A DNA stretch of 35,588 nt from JBEVNX01 sp040507895 (GTDB lineage Bacteria > Desulfobacterota > Binatia > JACPRU01). Positions 21,652 through 31,637 of the stretch are shown piece after piece (positions within the stretch are counted from its first letter, which is position 1; each line of letters begins with the position of its first letter). The translations under genes and the position numbers were made by a program. The notes under the pieces were generated by a model that was not told the origin of the DNA, ran no database searches, and saw only the letters and a list, made by a program, of their open reading frames with translations. The stretch spans positions 1 to 35,588 of the forward strand of contig JBEVNX010000241.1 of the NCBI GenBank assembly GCA_040507895.1, in the 5' to 3' direction.

Positions 21652-23379
21652 TCAGGCGGTTCCCGCGGTGCGATCCGCCGTAACCTCCGCGGCGTCGGTT
21701 GGCGGCGGATTCCAAGCGCGAATCTCGTACTGATATCCCTGTTCGGTGAGGAACCTCTGTCGGTTCTGTGCGAACTCCTGGTCGCGGGTGTCGCGGGTCA
21801 CAAGCGCGTAGAAGCGCGCCTGATTCGCCTCGGCTTTGGGCCGCAGGATGCGTCCCAGCCGCTGCGCCTCCTCCTGCCGCGACCCGAAGGTCCCCGACAC
21901 CTGGATCGCGACGTTGGCATCCGGCAGGTCGATCGCGAAGTTCGACACCTTAGAGACGATGAGCAGGTTCAGATCGGACCCACGGAACTTCTCGTACAGC
22001 CCGTCTCGCTCGGCTTGCGGCGTCTTGCCCGTGATCAGCGGCGCTTGCGTTTCCGCGGCGATGGCCTCGAGCTGATCGATGTATTGTCCGATGACCAGCA
22101 CCTTGTCGCCGCGGTGCTCGGCGAGCAACGAGGCGAGGAGCTCGCGCTTCAAGGGATTGGTCGACGAAATGCGAAACTTCGCGCGCGCGTCGGCCACCGC
22201 GTACTGACGACGGGATTCGGGTGTCAGCGGGATGCGGATCTCGGTGCAGCGTGCGGTGGCGATCCAGCCCTGCCGCTCCAGATCCTTCCAGGGCACGTCG
22301 TAGCGCTTGGGGCCGATCAGCGTGAAGACGTCGTCTTCCCCGCCGTCCTCGCGCACCAGCGTAGCCGTGAGGCCGAGACGCCGACGGGCTTGAAGCTCGG
22401 CGGTGGCGCGGAACACCGCGGCCGGCAGCAGATGCACCTCGTCGTAGACGATGAGCCCCCAGTCGCGCTCGGCGAACAGCTTGAAATGCAGGAACTCTTC
22501 GCTCTTGCCGCGGCGATAGGTGAGCAGCTGGTAGGTCGAAAGCGTCACCGGACGGATCTCTTTCTCGTGGCCGCTGTACTCGCCGACCTGCTCGGCCGAA
22601 AGATCCGTCTTGTCGAGGATCTCGTCGCGCCATTGTCGAAGGGCGCTCACGTTCGCGGTGAGGATCAACGTCTGAGTGCCGAGCTTCGCCATCACGCCGA
22701 GGCCGACGATCGTCTTGCCGGCGCCGCAGGGAAGCACGATGACGCCCGAACCGCCCCGATTGGAGCCCTCGGCGTAGAAGAGCCTGACCGCTTCCTCTTG
22801 ATAGTGGCGCAGCGTGAAGGGACGACCGCCGCGGCTGGCGGCGCGCAGCGCGAGCGCCAACGGGGCTCCGTCGACGTAGCCGGCGAGGTCCTCGACCGGG
22901 AATCCCGCCTTGATGAGGGACTGCTTGAGTGCGCCGCGCACGCCAGGCTTCACGGCGAGCGAGCGAGCGTCGAGGCGCGCCTCGATGCAAGGCGCCACCG
23001 CTGCAAGCCGCGCGATCTCGTCGAGGAGGTAGTCCTCGTCGGCTTTCAAGACCAGCTGACCGGCTTCCCCGCGCACGAGGCGCAGCTTCCCGTAGCGGCC
23101 GACGATGTCTTCGACGTCGAAGCGAACGTTCTGCGGCACCGGATACTTCGACAGCTCGTCGAGCGCGGCGACGATCTGCGCGGCGCCGAGCCCGGAAGCC
23201 GCGGCGTTCCACAGCGAGAGGGGCGAGAGCCGATAGGTGTGAATGTGCTCCGGGCTCTTCTCGAGCTCCGCGAAGCGCGCGATGGAGTCGCGAGCTTCTT
23301 CATATCGCGGGTGCGCCGTCTCGAGCAGGATCGTCCGATCCGACTGCACGATCAGCGGCCCTTCCAAACGCTCTGCCAA
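21652..23379 (-). CDS. XPB-type superfamily 2 DNA helicase
   Basis: A 575-residue ATP-dependent DNA helicase of the XPB/ERCC3 family. The N-terminal damage-recognition-like region covers about 1-180. Walker A is GAGKT at 219-223, Walker B DEVH at 313-316, motif III TAT at 338-340, and the RED triad typical of XPB is at 343-345 (VREDGGEDD). Helicase motif VI is QEEAQRLGRILRP. Bacterial XPB is proposed to act in DNA repair or transcription-coupled unwinding. The start is a TTG at 23379 with a strong GGAGG four bases upstream; no better codon exists. It is the first gene of a two-gene operon with the WYL protein and is divergent from argS. Confidence 0.94.
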   Translation of the reverse strand: MAERLEGPLIVQSDRTILLETAHPRYEEARDSIARFAELEKSPEHIHTYRLSPLSLWNAAASGLGAAQIVAALDELSKYPVPQNVRFDVEDIVGRYGKLRLVRGEAGQLVLKADEDYLLDEIARLAAVAPCIEARLDARSLAVKPGVRGALKQSLIKAGFPVEDLAGYVDGAPLALALRAASRGGRPFTLRHYQEEAVRLFYAEGSNRGGSGVIVLPCGAGKTIVGLGVMAKLGTQTLILTANVSALRQWRDEILDKTDLSAEQVGEYSGHEKEIRPVTLSTYQLLTYRRGKSEEFLHFKLFAERDWGLIVYDEVHLLPAAVFRATAELQARRRLGLTATLVREDGGEDDVFTLIGPKRYDVPWKDLERQGWIATARCTEIRIPLTPESRRQYAVADARAKFRISSTNPLKRELLASLLAEHRGDKVLVIGQYIDQLEAIAAETQAPLITGKTPQAERDGLYEKFRGSDLNLLIVSKVSNFAIDLPDANVAIQVSGTFGSRQEEAQRLGRILRPKAEANQARFYALVTRDTRDQEFAQNRQRFLTEQGYQYEIRAWNPPPTDAAEVTADRTAGTA

Positions 23380-23410
23380 TCTACCTCCGGGCGAGAAAGG
23401 TCAAACTGAA

Positions 23411-23420
23411 CTTATAGCAT
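23411..23420 (-). promoter_or_regulatory. extended -10 promoter of the XPB gene
   Basis: On the minus strand ATGCTATAAG contains an extended -10 (TG-N-TATAAG). The start point would be near 23404, giving a leader of about 25 bases with the GGAGG site. No good -35 is seen, which extended -10 promoters can tolerate. Confidence 0.5.
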
Positions 23421-23551
23421 TCGGTCGTGAGCGCCTGGAAGAGCGAGCGCCTGCCCGATTCGCGATCGCGCGATAAAAGCGCATCTCGCCGCGTGCTTCG
23501 CCCGCGTACGGGGCAGCGAGACGCCGCGGATCCCCGGGGCCGATCGCGTCG

Positions 23552-23580
23552 TTGACTGGTTTTCCACCAGTCGTTATACG
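23552..23580 (+). promoter_or_regulatory. sigma70 promoter upstream of argS
   Basis: TTGACT (23552-23557) is followed by 17 bases and TATACG (23575-23580), or 16 bases and TTATAC. This leaves a leader of about 65 bases before the argS ATG. It is the best promoter in the window and could drive the whole argS-SPOR-trp-accD-folC series. Confidence 0.65.
23554..23572. promoter_or_regulatory. inverted repeat inside the argS promoter spacer
   Basis: GACTGGT (23554-23560) and ACCAGTC (23566-23572) are perfect arms five bases apart. They overlap the -35 and fill the spacer, a position where a bound repressor or a spacer-distorting activator would control the promoter. Confidence 0.55.
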
Positions 23581-23650
23581 ATCGACCTTCCATGAAGACG
23601 ATCATCGACTCGAAGTCGTGGTGGCGTGGCACTGGCCCCCCAGGAGGAAG

Positions 23651-25309
23651 ATGAAGGAATTCATCCATTCGCTCCTGAGCGAAGCCTTTCGAAAGGCCAA
23701 AGAGGGGGGAGAGCTGAAGACATCGGATCTCCCCCCTCTTGCTATCGACGTTCCGAAGGATCCCGCTCACGGAGACCTGGCTTCCAACTTGGCGCTGGTA
23801 CTCGCGCGCTCGGAGGGTCGGCCTCCGCGGCAAATCGCCGAGATGCTCGCTCGCCGCTTGCCGCAGAGCGAAGACCTCGCCGCCGTCACGGTCGCGGGGC
23901 CTGGCTTCTTGAACTTCAAGCTCGCGCCGCGCTTCTGGTGGAGGCGGCTGGCGGAGGTTTGCGCCGAGGGGAGCCGCTTCGGCCGCCGCACGCCGCGGCG
24001 CCGCTTGAAGGTGCAGGTCGAGTTCGTCAGCGCCAATCCGACCGGCCCGCTCACCGTCGGCCATGGGCGGAACGCGGTGCTCGGCGATTCGATTGCGAGA
24101 TTGCTCGAGGCCTGCGGTCACGAGGTGGTGCGCGAGTACTACTTCAACAACGCCGGTCGGCAGATGCTGGTGCTCGGCGAGTCGGTGCGCGCGCGCTATC
24201 TCGAGCGCTGCGGCTTACCGTCGAGCTTCCCGCAAGACGGCTACCAAGGGGAGTACATCCGGGAGATCGCGGCCGACCTCGAGGCCAAGCACGGCGCGAC
24301 GTTGGTGGGCGCCGCCGACCACATGCCGTTCCAGCAACATGCCGAGCGGGCGATCTTCGATGACATCGCCGCCACGCTCGAGCGCATGCGCATCCGCTTC
24401 GACGTGCACTTCAACGAAGATTCGCTCTATCGCGACGGATCGATCGACCGCGTTCTCGCCGATCTCCGCGCCGCCGGGGCAGTGTACGACAAGGACGGCG
24501 CACAGTGGCTGCGCCTCACGTCGCTCGGCCTGCCCGCGGACAGAGTCATCGTCAAGAGCAGCGGCGAGCCGGCCTATCGGCTTCCCGACATTGCCTACCA
24601 TCGCAACAAGCTCGAGCGCGGTTTCGACGAGATCGTCGACGTGCTCGGCGCCGACCACATCGCCGAGCATCAAGAGGTGAAGGCGGGATTGCGTGCGCTC
24701 GGGCTCGACGATTCCCGAGTCCGCGGCATCATTCACCAATTCGTCACGCTGCTTCGCGCCGGACAACTGGTGAAAATGTCGACGCGGCGGGCCGAATACG
24801 TGACGCTCGACGAATTGGTCTCCGAAGTCGGCGCCGACGTGGTGCGCTTCCTGTTTCTGGCGCGCAAGGCGGATACTCACCTGGAGTTCGACCTCGAGCT
24901 GGCCAAGAAGCAGTCGATGGAGAACCCCGTCTACTACGTACAGTACGCGCATGCGCGCATCGCCAACATCGTGCGCAAGGCGCAAAGCGAAGGGGTTGAC
25001 GGGGCCGCGCCCGCGGACGTCGCGTTCCACCGCCTGACGCAGGAGGACGAGCTTACGATCATCCGGCGCCTCGCCGAGTTCCCCGACCTCGTCTCCGAGG
25101 CCGCGGCGGAGCTCGAGCCACACCGGGTCACGTTCTATCTGCTCGACCTCGCCGCGGCGTTCCACGGTTACTACAATCGCAAGGAGAACCGAGTCGTGAG
25201 CGAGGACCTCGAGTTGACGCGTGCGCGGCTGGCGCTGGTCGGCGGGGTTCGGCAGGTGATCGCCGGTGGGCTCGATCTGCTGGGCGTGAGCGCTCCGGAT
25301 CGGATGTAG
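23651..25309 (+). CDS. argS: arginyl-tRNA synthetase
   Basis: A 552-residue class I aminoacyl-tRNA synthetase that charges tRNA-Arg. The N-terminal Arg-specific domain (about 1-110) is followed by SANPTGPLTVGHGRN, where GHGR (137-140) is the HIGH-type motif. LVKMSTRRAEYVTLDEL supplies the KMSK-like loop (KMSTR, 375-379). The C-terminal anticodon-binding helical domain includes NPVYYVQYAHARI. The ATG at 23651 follows a perfect AGGAGG; the open frame begins earlier inside the promoter and is not used. The SPOR gene begins 11 bases after its stop. Confidence 0.97.
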   Translation: MKEFIHSLLSEAFRKAKEGGELKTSDLPPLAIDVPKDPAHGDLASNLALVLARSEGRPPRQIAEMLARRLPQSEDLAAVTVAGPGFLNFKLAPRFWWRRLAEVCAEGSRFGRRTPRRRLKVQVEFVSANPTGPLTVGHGRNAVLGDSIARLLEACGHEVVREYYFNNAGRQMLVLGESVRARYLERCGLPSSFPQDGYQGEYIREIAADLEAKHGATLVGAADHMPFQQHAERAIFDDIAATLERMRIRFDVHFNEDSLYRDGSIDRVLADLRAAGAVYDKDGAQWLRLTSLGLPADRVIVKSSGEPAYRLPDIAYHRNKLERGFDEIVDVLGADHIAEHQEVKAGLRALGLDDSRVRGIIHQFVTLLRAGQLVKMSTRRAEYVTLDELVSEVGADVVRFLFLARKADTHLEFDLELAKKQSMENPVYYVQYAHARIANIVRKAQSEGVDGAAPADVAFHRLTQEDELTIIRRLAEFPDLVSEAAAELEPHRVTFYLLDLAAAFHGYYNRKENRVVSEDLELTRARLALVGGVRQVIAGGLDLLGVSAPDRM

Positions 25310-25320
25310 GAGAGACGGGG

Positions 25321-25974
25321 ATGCAAAGGGAAGGTGGCAAGTTCGAGATCTCGGCTCTGGGCGTGCTGTTGCTCGCGGCCGCCACATTGGTGGCGAGCGG
25401 TGTGGTGTTCCTCCTCGGCATCTACGTCGGCAAGAGCATCGTCGAGAACCGCATGGCGCTGGACAAACGGGTCGTTCGACTGCCCGTGCCCACTCCGGGC
25501 GCCACGGGCAAGAGCGACGAGGTCGACGTGACGTTCTGGGACAAGCTCGCCAAGGGTCAGGGGACGCCCCCTCCGGCTGCCTCGCCGACGGCGACGGCAG
25601 TCGAGACGCCGGTACGCGTCGCGCCCGCCGTGGCCACGCAGCCACCGGCTCAACGCCCGACTGAGAAGCCCGTCGAGGCTCCGCCGACTGTCTCACCGGC
25701 GCGGCCAGCGCCGCCCGCGCCGCCGGAGGGTGGCGCTTTCCAGATCCAGGTGAACGCGATGGCCGATCGCAGCCGCGCCGACGCGCTGGTCCGCGACCTC
25801 AAGGGCCTCGGCTACGACGCGTTCATCTCCGCGGCCCGTGTCGGGGACAAGACGCTGTACCGTGTTCGAGTCGGCGGCCTCGCCTCGGCGGAAGCGGCGA
25901 AGCAAGCGGTCACGAGACTGCGTGACCAAGGATACCCGAGCGCGTTCCTGGTGTCGGAGGGCAGCGAGCGGTGA
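25321..25974 (+). CDS. SPOR-domain membrane protein
   Basis: A 217-residue protein with a short cytoplasmic start, one membrane helix at about 11-37 (ISALGVLLLAAATLVASGVVFLLGIYVG), a Pro/Ala/Thr-rich periplasmic linker (about 75-137) and a C-terminal SPOR domain (about 138-212, FQIQVNAMADRSRADALVRDLKGLGYDAFIS and onward). SPOR domains bind glycan strands stripped of peptide side chains and bring proteins to the division septum, as in FtsN, DamX and DedD. Its size and layout fit a DedD- or FtsN-like accessory. A GGAGAG site precedes the ATG. It overlaps trpE as GTGA, so it is translationally tied to tryptophan synthesis genes without an obvious metabolic reason. Confidence 0.9.
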   Translation: MQREGGKFEISALGVLLLAAATLVASGVVFLLGIYVGKSIVENRMALDKRVVRLPVPTPGATGKSDEVDVTFWDKLAKGQGTPPPAASPTATAVETPVRVAPAVATQPPAQRPTEKPVEAPPTVSPARPAPPAPPEGGAFQIQVNAMADRSRADALVRDLKGLGYDAFISAARVGDKTLYRVRVGGLASAEAAKQAVTRLRDQGYPSAFLVSEGSER

Positions 25975-27478
25975 ACGCTGCCGCCGGAGCGATCCGGCCG
26001 ACCTACGAGGACTTCGTGGCGCTGGCGCGGCGGGGCAACGTCGTGCCGATCAGTTGCGAGATCCTCGGCGATCTCGAGACGCCGGTCTCGGCGTTCCTGA
26101 AGATCCATCGCGGCCGCTACGGCTTTCTGCTCGAGAGCGTCCAAGGCGGCGAGAAGTGGGGGCGCTACAGCTTTCTCGGGAGCGAGCCCGAGCGCACCTG
26201 GACGGCGTGCGGCCACGTCGTGGAAGTGCGAACGCGCGACGGCGCCGTCGAGCGGCACGAGGTGCCGGATGTCCTCGCAGCGCTCCGCGATTGGCTTCAT
26301 TCGTACCGGCCGGTGACGTCGCCGGGACTGCCCCGGTTCTCTGGAGGCGCGGTCGGCTACCTCGGCTACGATCTCGTGCGAGACCTGGAGCGGCTGCCGG
26401 CGCGCGCCCGCGACGATCTGCAGCTGCCGGAGGTCGTGCTGCTGTTGGCGGACCGGCTTCTCGTCTTCGACAACGTCACGCAGAAGATCCAGATCATCGC
26501 CAATCTGTTCCTCCAGGAGGGCATGAGCTTACGTGAGATTTACGACGCGGGGGTCGCCGGCATCGAGCAGTGGCTGGCGCGCTTGCGCGGCCCGCTACCG
26601 GAACGGGACGCAAGCCGGCGCGCCGCGGCGGCGGAGGATGACGGCGCCTTGCGCTCGAACCTCGAGCAGGCGGAGTACGAGGCGATGGTGAGGCGGGCGA
26701 AGGAATACGTTCATGCCGGCGACGTCATCCAGGTCGTGCTCGCGCAGCGGTTCGAGGGCGAGCTCCGCGCCGCGCCGTTCGACGTCTATCGCAGCCTGCG
26801 ATCGATCAATCCGTCGCCGTACCTCTTCTTTCTGGATCTCGGCGACCTCTCCTTGGCCGGCGCCTCACCGGAGGTGATGGTGCGCGTCGAAGCGGGCGAG
26901 GTCACGGTGCGGCCGATCGCCGGCACCCGCCCGCGCGGCACGGTCGAGCGCGACGACCTGGCGCTCGAGCAGGAGCTGCTTAACGACCCGAAGGAGATCG
27001 CCGAGCACATCATGCTCGTCGACCTCGGCCGCAACGACGTGGGCCGCGTTGCGGCGATCGGCTCGGTGGAAGTCACCGAGCGGCTGGTCGTCGAACGCTA
27101 CTCCCACGTCATGCACATCGTTTCGAACGTGCGCGGCCGGCTCGCCCCCGGCCGAGACGCATTCGATGCCTTCCGTTCGACGTTTCCCGCGGGCACGCTC
27201 TCGGGCGCGCCCAAGGTGCGCGCCATGGAGATCATCGAAGAGCTCGAACCCGTGCGGCGCGGAGTCTACGGCGGAGCCGTCGGCTACTTCGATTTCTCCG
27301 GAAACATGGACACGGGGATCGCCATCCGAACGGTGCTCTTCAAGAACGGGCACGTCTTCGTGCAGACCGGCGCGGGCATCGTCGCGGACTCCGTGCCCGA
27401 GCGTGAACACCTCGAGTGCCTGAACAAGGCGAGAGGGATGTTTCAGGCGCTGCGCACCGCCGAGGCGCTGGCGGGTCG

Positions 27479-27482
<4 letters not shown>
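25971..27482 (+). CDS. trpE: anthranilate synthase component I
   Basis: A 503-residue chorismate-using enzyme that makes anthranilate with ammonia delivered by TrpG. The N-terminal regulatory domain has the opening common to TrpE (NVVPISCEILGDLETPVSAFLKI) and GRYSFLGSEP, including a LLES segment like the tryptophan feedback site. The catalytic half carries IAGTRPRGTVERDDLALEQELLNDPKEIAEHIMLVDLGRNDVGRV and TFPAGTLSGAPKVRAMEIIEELEP. The GTG at 25971 overlaps the SPOR stop and the end overlaps trpG as ATGA. There is no leader peptide or attenuator before it, so control is likely by feedback or at the argS promoter. PabB is less likely given the operon. Confidence 0.97.
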
Positions 27483-28044
<562 letters not shown>

Positions 28045-28048
<4 letters not shown>

Positions 28049-29073
28049 CGATCCGCGAGGCCATCGGCCGACTGCTCGACGGTCAGAGCCTATCCGAGGC
28101 GGAGTCTGCCGAAGTCATCGGCTTGGTCATGGATGGCGAGGCGACGCCGGCTCAGATCGGCGCGCTCTTGGTGTTGCTGAGGCGCAAGGGCGAGACCGTC
28201 GAGGAGCTTGCCGGCGCGGCGCGGGCGATGCGCGCCAAGGTCACGCGGATCCGCTGCGAAAGCGCGACGGTCCTCGACACCTGCGGGACCGGCGGCGACG
28301 GCCGGGGCACCTTCAACGTGTCGACCGCAGCCGGGATCGTGGCCGCCGCCGCCGGATGCACGGTCGCCAAGCACGGCAATCGCGCGATCTCGGGATCGGT
28401 CGGCGGCGCGGACGTGCTCGAGCGGCTCGGCGTGCGCATCGATCTCGAGCCCGCCCGCAGCGAGGAGCTGCTGCGCGAAACCGGTTTCGCCTTCTTGTTC
28501 GCGCCCCTCTTGCACGGCGCGATGCGGCACGCCGCGGGTCCGCGGCGCGAGATCGGCGTGCGCACCATATTCAACCTCCTCGGCCCGCTGACCAATCCCG
28601 CCGGCGCGCGGCATCACCTGCTGGGAGTGTTCGAAGCGAGTTGGGTCGAGCCGCTGGCGCGCGTGCTCGGCCGGCTCGGTTCCGTGCATGCGCTCGTCGT
28701 CCACGGCGACGACGGGCTCGACGAGATCACCACCACGGCCGCGACGGAGGTCGCCGAGCTCCGAGCAGGCGAGGTGCGCCAGCTTCGCATCGAGCCCGAA
28801 GCGCTCGGGGTGAAGCGCGCAAGGCTCGCCGACCTGCAGGTCGAGAGCGCGCAGCAGAGCGCGGAGGTGATCCGCGGCGTTCTCGACGGCCGGCCGGGGC
28901 CGGCGCGCGACATCGTGCTCGTCAATGCGGGCGCTGCGATCTACGCCGCCGATCGCGCGCCGACGCTCGAGGCCGGGATCGAAGCGGCACGGCAAACGGT
29001 CGACGACGGCCGCGCGCGCGCCATGCTGGAGCGTGTGGTCCGCGACACCCAGGGCGCGGAGACCCGGGCATGA
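28045..29073 (+). CDS. trpD: anthranilate phosphoribosyltransferase
   Basis: A 342-residue enzyme that joins anthranilate to phosphoribosyl pyrophosphate. The diphosphate-binding loop is CGTGGDGRGTFNVST, followed by AKHGNRAISGSVGGADVLERLG. Most relatives read SSxxGSADVLE at that spot, so the Gly-Gly pair is a mild variation. The HHLLGVFEASWVEPLA and VHGDDGLDEITTTAATEVAEL segments are as expected, including the Asp-Glu pair that binds magnesium. The ATG at 28045 overlaps trpG as ATGA; the long open frame upstream is a shadow over trpG. It overlaps trpC the same way. Confidence 0.96.
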
Positions 29074-29849
29074 TCCTCGACGACATCGTCCGCGCCAAGC
29101 GGGACGAGATCGCGGAGCACCGACGCAAGCGCCCGCTCGAAGCGCTTGCTGACGCCGCGATCTACCGCGCTCCGCGCCGCAGCTTCGCCGCCGCGCTGGC
29201 CGTACCCGGACGAGCGATCATTGCCGAGGTGAAGAAGGCCTCTCCGTCGCGCGGCGTCATCCGTGCGGAGTTCGACGCGGTGAAGATCGCACGAGACTAC
29301 GCCGAAGCCGGCGCGCGCGCGATCTCCGTGCTCACGGACGCGCCTTTCTTCCAGGGGAGCCTTGCCTATCTCGAGGCGATTCGGCACGTCGTCGATCGGC
29401 CGCTCTTGCGGAAGGACTTTCTCCTCGAGCCCTACCAGCTCCACGAGGCGCGCGCATTCGGCGCCGATGCGGTGCTGCTGATCACGGCGATTCTCTCGGA
29501 CGGCGCGCTGCGCGACATGGCCGCTCAGGCCGAAGCGCTCGGCCTCGATGCCCTGGTCGAGGTGCACTCGCAGGGCGAGCTGGAGCGAGCGACACGGTGC
29601 GGAGCGCGGCTCCTCGGCATCAACAACCGCGATCTGCGGACGTTCGTCACGCGCCTCGAGGTCTCGGAGTCGCTCGCGCCGCTGGCTCCTCGGGACGCCA
29701 TGTTGGTCGCCGAGAGCGGCCTCAAGACGATCGCTGACCTAGAGCGCCTCGAAGCGGCCGGAGTGCGTGCCTTCCTGATCGGCGAAAGCCTGATGGCCGC
29801 GACCGATCCGGGTGCGGCCCTGCGCGAGCTGCTCGGCGGGTCGACGTGA
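29070..29849 (+). CDS. trpC: indole-3-glycerol-phosphate synthase
   Basis: A 259-residue TIM-barrel enzyme that closes the indole ring from carboxyphenylaminodeoxyribulose phosphate. Typical residues are in AIIAEVKKASPSRGVI (Glu and catalytic Lys), RPLLRKDFLLEPYQL (catalytic Lys), LVEVHSQGEL (Glu), GINNRDLRTF and VAESGLK (Glu). The phosphate-binding GE sequence is FLIGESLM. It is a single-function enzyme and not fused to TrpF. The ATG at 29070 overlaps trpD and the stop overlaps trpF as GTGA. Confidence 0.97.
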   Translation: MILDDIVRAKRDEIAEHRRKRPLEALADAAIYRAPRRSFAAALAVPGRAIIAEVKKASPSRGVIRAEFDAVKIARDYAEAGARAISVLTDAPFFQGSLAYLEAIRHVVDRPLLRKDFLLEPYQLHEARAFGADAVLLITAILSDGALRDMAAQAEALGLDALVEVHSQGELERATRCGARLLGINNRDLRTFVTRLEVSESLAPLAPRDAMLVAESGLKTIADLERLEAAGVRAFLIGESLMAATDPGAALRELLGGST

Positions 29850-30460
29850 GCGTGAAGGTCAAGATCTGCGGTGTGACGACCGTCGAGGACGCTCGCGCGT
29901 GCGTGGAGGCCGGCGCAGATGCAATCGGGCTCAATTTCTGGGCCGGCTCGAAGCGCTACGTCGAGGTCTCGCGTGCGGCCGCGATCGCGCGGGCGTTGCC
30001 GGGGGTCCTCAAAGTAGGGGTGTTCGTCGATGCGAAGCGAGACGAGATCGAAGGAATCATCGACGCCGTCGGCCTCGACGCCATCCAGCTGCACGGAGAC
30101 GAGAGCCCCGAGGATTGTTGCGGCTTCGCCGTGCAAGTGATCAAGGCGATCTCGATGCGGCCCGGCAGCGAGCCGGCGGCGACGATCGCCGAGCGCTATG
30201 GCGCCGACTTCATCCTGCTCGATACCGACGCGGGCGCGCAGCATGGCGGCAGCGGGCGAAGCTTCGACTGGCGCCGCGCCGTCGGCGTGGCGCCGGGCAG
30301 ACTGTTCTTGGCGGGCGGGCTGCGACCCGACAACGTCGCCGAGGCCGTACGGGCGGCCGACCCGTACGGCGTCGATACCGCCAGCGGCGTCGAGAGCTCT
30401 CCTGGCCGCAAGGACGCCGAGCTCGTGAGGGAGTTCATTCGCAATGCCAAGCATCCCTGA
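29846..30460 (+). CDS. trpF: phosphoribosylanthranilate isomerase
   Basis: A 204-residue TIM-barrel isomerase acting between TrpD and TrpC. The catalytic base is Cys8 (VKICGVTT) and the general acid Asp126 (LLDTDAG). The phosphate loop is LAGGLRPDNV, followed by GVDTASGVESSPGRKD. The GTG at 29846 overlaps the trpC stop. Its end overlaps trpB by 17 bases in another frame, the longest overlap in the series, with the trpB ATG inside its last codons. Confidence 0.96.
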   Translation: MSVKVKICGVTTVEDARACVEAGADAIGLNFWAGSKRYVEVSRAAAIARALPGVLKVGVFVDAKRDEIEGIIDAVGLDAIQLHGDESPEDCCGFAVQVIKAISMRPGSEPAATIAERYGADFILLDTDAGAQHGGSGRSFDWRRAVGVAPGRLFLAGGLRPDNVAEAVRAADPYGVDTASGVESSPGRKDAELVREFIRNAKHP

Positions 30461-31637
30461 CCGAAGCGGGCACTACGGTCAGTTCGGCGGGCGCTACGTC
30501 TCCGAGACCCTGATGCCAGCGCTTCTCGAGCTAGAAGCCGCCTACCGCCAGTGGCGGCGCGAACGCACGTTCCAAGCCGAGCTACGCCACCGCTTGAAGC
30601 AGTACGTCGGCCGCCCCACGCCCCTCTACTTCGCCGAGAACCTGACCCGGCGCCTCGGTGGAGCGCGCGTCTACGTCAAGCGCGAGGATCTCTGCCATAC
30701 CGGCGCGCACAAGATTAACAACACGATCGGCCAAGGGTTGCTCGCCGAGCGCATGGGTAAGCGCCGCATCATCGCCGAGACGGGCGCGGGTCAGCATGGC
30801 GTGGCAACGGCGACGGTGGCGGCGCTGTTCGGCCTGCGGTGCGAGATCTTCATGGGCCGTGAAGACGTGCACCGCCAGTCGCTCAACGTCTTTCGGATGA
30901 AGCTCCTTGGTGCCAACGTGAGAGTCGTGGAGTCGGGCACGCGGACGCTGAAGGATGCGATGAACGAGGCGCTGCGCGACTGGATCGGCACGGTCGCGGA
31001 TACGTTCTACTGCATCGGCTCGGTGGCTGGGCCGCACCCCTATCCGCAGATCGTCCGCGACTTCCAGTCGGTGATCGGCATCGAGACCCGCCGCCAGGTG
31101 CTCGCCGCGGAAGGCCGCCTACCGGACGCACTGGTCGCATGCGTCGGCGGCGGAAGCAATGCAATGGGTCTGTTCCATCCATTCCTGGACGACGCGTCCG
31201 TCGCGATGTACGGGGTCGAGGCGGCAGGGCGAGGCCTCGACAGCGGCGAGCACGCCGCCACGCTGGCGCGAGGCCAAGTCGGCGTGCTGCACGGCAGCAA
31301 GACCTACCTGCTGCAGGACGAGCTGGGGCAGATTCGCAGCACTCACTCGATCTCCGCCGGTCTTGACTACCCCGGCGTGGGACCCGAGCACAGTTATCTC
31401 AAAGAGGCGGGGCGGGTGCGGTACGTCGCGGCGGACGACGACGAGGCGATCGCCGGGCTGCGACTCCTCATTGAGACCGAGGGCATCATAGCCGCGCTAG
31501 AAAGCGCTCACGCCGTCGCCTTCGTGGCGCGCCTGGCGCCGACGCTCGACAAGGACAAGGTGGTGGTCGTCAATCTTTCCGGTCGAGGCGACAAGGACAT
31601 GGCGACGGTCGCGACGCACCTCGGAGTGACACTGTGA
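30444..31637 (+). CDS. trpB: tryptophan synthase beta chain
   Basis: A 397-residue pyridoxal-phosphate enzyme that condenses indole with serine. Lys90 in HTGAHKINN binds the cofactor, Glu112 (AETGAGQHG) is the catalytic acid and GGGSNAMG holds the phosphate. It has the ordinary TrpB1 length and N-terminus (GHYGQFGGRYVSETLMPAL), including the residues contacting the alpha chain, and not the longer TrpB2 form. It overlaps trpF by 17 bases and trpA by four (GTGA), so the alpha and beta chains are coupled. Confidence 0.98.
   Translation: MPSIPDRSGHYGQFGGRYVSETLMPALLELEAAYRQWRRERTFQAELRHRLKQYVGRPTPLYFAENLTRRLGGARVYVKREDLCHTGAHKINNTIGQGLLAERMGKRRIIAETGAGQHGVATATVAALFGLRCEIFMGREDVHRQSLNVFRMKLLGANVRVVESGTRTLKDAMNEALRDWIGTVADTFYCIGSVAGPHPYPQIVRDFQSVIGIETRRQVLAAEGRLPDALVACVGGGSNAMGLFHPFLDDASVAMYGVEAAGRGLDSGEHAATLARGQVGVLHGSKTYLLQDELGQIRSTHSISAGLDYPGVGPEHSYLKEAGRVRYVAADDDEAIAGLRLLIETEGIIAALESAHAVAFVARLAPTLDKDKVVVVNLSGRGDKDMATVATHLGVTL

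Noticed and set aside
20030..23409. Long plus-strand frames opposite the WYL protein and the XPB helicase
   Set aside because: Antisense to well-supported genes with all helicase motifs; no domain features.
25975..26000. trp leader peptide or attenuator before trpE
   Set aside because: trpE overlaps the SPOR gene by four bases, leaving no leader space or Trp codon run.
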